DNA of 64,000 bases from Ignavibacteriales bacterium (lineage in GTDB: Bacteria; Bacteroidota; Ignavibacteria; Ignavibacteriales; Melioribacteraceae): the NCBI GenBank assembly GCA_020635275.1, contig JACKAA010000002.1, positions 620,001 to 684,000 of the forward strand. The letters are read 5' to 3'. Shown here piece by piece: positions 63,429-64,000 of the stretch. The position numbers were made by a program, and so were the translations under genes. Within the stretch, counting starts at the first letter, position 1. Each line of letters opens with the position of its first letter. The notes beneath the pieces are model-generated. The model had not been told where the DNA came from. It ran no database searches and worked only from the letters and a program-made list of their open reading frames with translations.

Positions 63429-64000
63429 ATGGAAAATAAATTTGATGTTATTGTAATTGGTGGCGGACCCGCTGGATTGACTGCTGGTATTTATTTATCG
63501 AGAGCAAAACAAAAAACTCTAATTTTAAATGAGGGAACAGCTGGCGGCCAGATGGTTTTAACTCACGAGATTGCTAATTATCCTGGAGTTGAAAACATTA
63601 ATGGTTATCAGCTTTCATCAATAATGAGAAAGCAGGCAGAATCTTTTGGGTGTAAGGTTAGGTCGAATGTTAAAATTACCGTTCTAAATATTGATGGTGA
63701 AGAAAAATCAGTTGAAGTAAATGGTAAAGAAACCTTTTTTGCTGATGCTGTAATTTTGGCAACGGGCGGAAGATCAAGAACAATAGGCGCGCCAGGAGAA
63801 GATAAATTTAAAGGTATGGGAATTTCTTACTGTGCAACTTGTGATGGAGATTTCTTTCAGGATAAAAATATAATAGTTGTGGGCGGGGGAAACTCAGCTC
63901 TTGAAGAAGCTGTTTCATTAACTAAATATGCAAGTAATGTTACAGTTGTTCATCAGTTTGATCACTTTCAAGCTTTTGAAAGCGCAATACAGGAAGCAAA
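63429..64000 (+). CDS. Thioredoxin reductase-like flavoprotein, 3' truncated
   Basis: The gene begins at the ATG that follows the thioredoxin-like stop without a gap and runs off the window after about 190 codons. It has the FAD motif VIGGGPAGLTAG, the redox-active CATC pair (Cys135 and Cys138), and the second dinucleotide motif VVGGGNSALEEA. At the position where E. coli TrxB has HRRDGFR, whose arginines bind the NADPH phosphate, this protein reads HQFDHFQ: all three arginines are lost. It may therefore use NADH or another electron donor. The C-terminal part is not visible. Confidence 0.9.
   Translation, partial: MENKFDVIVIGGGPAGLTAGIYLSRAKQKTLILNEGTAGGQMVLTHEIANYPGVENINGYQLSSIMRKQAESFGCKVRSNVKITVLNIDGEEKSVEVNGKETFFADAVILATGGRSRTIGAPGEDKFKGMGISYCATCDGDFFQDKNIIVVGGGNSALEEAVSLTKYASNVTVVHQFDHFQAFESAIQEA

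Overview
The window is visibly AT-rich with very short intergenic spaces. Its gene content fits an Ignavibacteria-like member of the Bacteroidota/Chlorobi (FCB) group: multiheme cytochromes with doubled CXXCH motifs, NHL propeller lipoproteins, large BNR/VPS10-type propeller proteins, arabinose-releasing glycoside hydrolases, agmatine deiminase plus N-carbamoylputrescine amidase, and several proteins with outer-membrane beta-barrel endings. This placement is an inference from gene style; the window holds no rRNA, and I saw no tRNA, insertion sequence or CRISPR array. No gene-free gap exceeds about 300 bases.

Layout. 1-4.3 kb: the end of a beta-barrel protein, rsgA, a membrane protein, a Ca-loop lipoprotein and a TetR regulator. 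4.5-10.2 kb: a complete tripartite RND efflux operon (TolC-like, membrane-fusion lipoprotein, RND pump). 10.2-24.2 kb: mixed metabolic genes, including a class III adenylate cyclase, GH51 and GH43 glycosidases, aguA/aguB, an NhaD-like antiporter, an M3 oligopeptidase, a Gfo/Idh oxidoreductase, a serine hydrolase, an aldo-keto reductase and a pirin.

24.4-41.5 kb is the most interesting region. Two chemoreceptors share blocks that look gene-converted. A beta-barrel gene and the second chemoreceptor lie behind a perfect FNR-type box. Next comes a large minus-strand cytochrome region with three transcription blocks bounded by hairpin terminators: (a) NHL lipoprotein, pentaheme lipoprotein, large beta-barrel, and a secreted cytochrome with 13 canonical heme motifs, which together look like a porin-cytochrome conduit through the outer membrane; (b) two stand-alone small tetraheme cytochromes resembling the filament-forming OmcE family; (c) an NHL protein and an 11-12-heme cytochrome translationally coupled to a histidine kinase and a NarL-type regulator. 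Together these suggest extracellular electron transfer with its own sensing and taxis modules.

41.7-46.9 kb: an SPFH protein with a tiny ribbon-helix-helix protein, a membrane protein, the first of two ~1080-residue propeller proteins, and a DUF1569 protein. 46.9-52.0 kb: murQ, rsmG, mnmG and mnmE, with two parS-like sites between mnmE and mnmG, which implies an origin-proximal chromosomal location. 52.2-64 kb: clpB, the second large propeller protein, a class III CoA-transferase, a gap with four identical DnaA-box-like 9-mers, a serine hydrolase with TPRs, an isoaspartyl peptidase lipoprotein, a small helix-turn-helix candidate, and an atypical thioredoxin/thioredoxin reductase pair that runs off the right edge.
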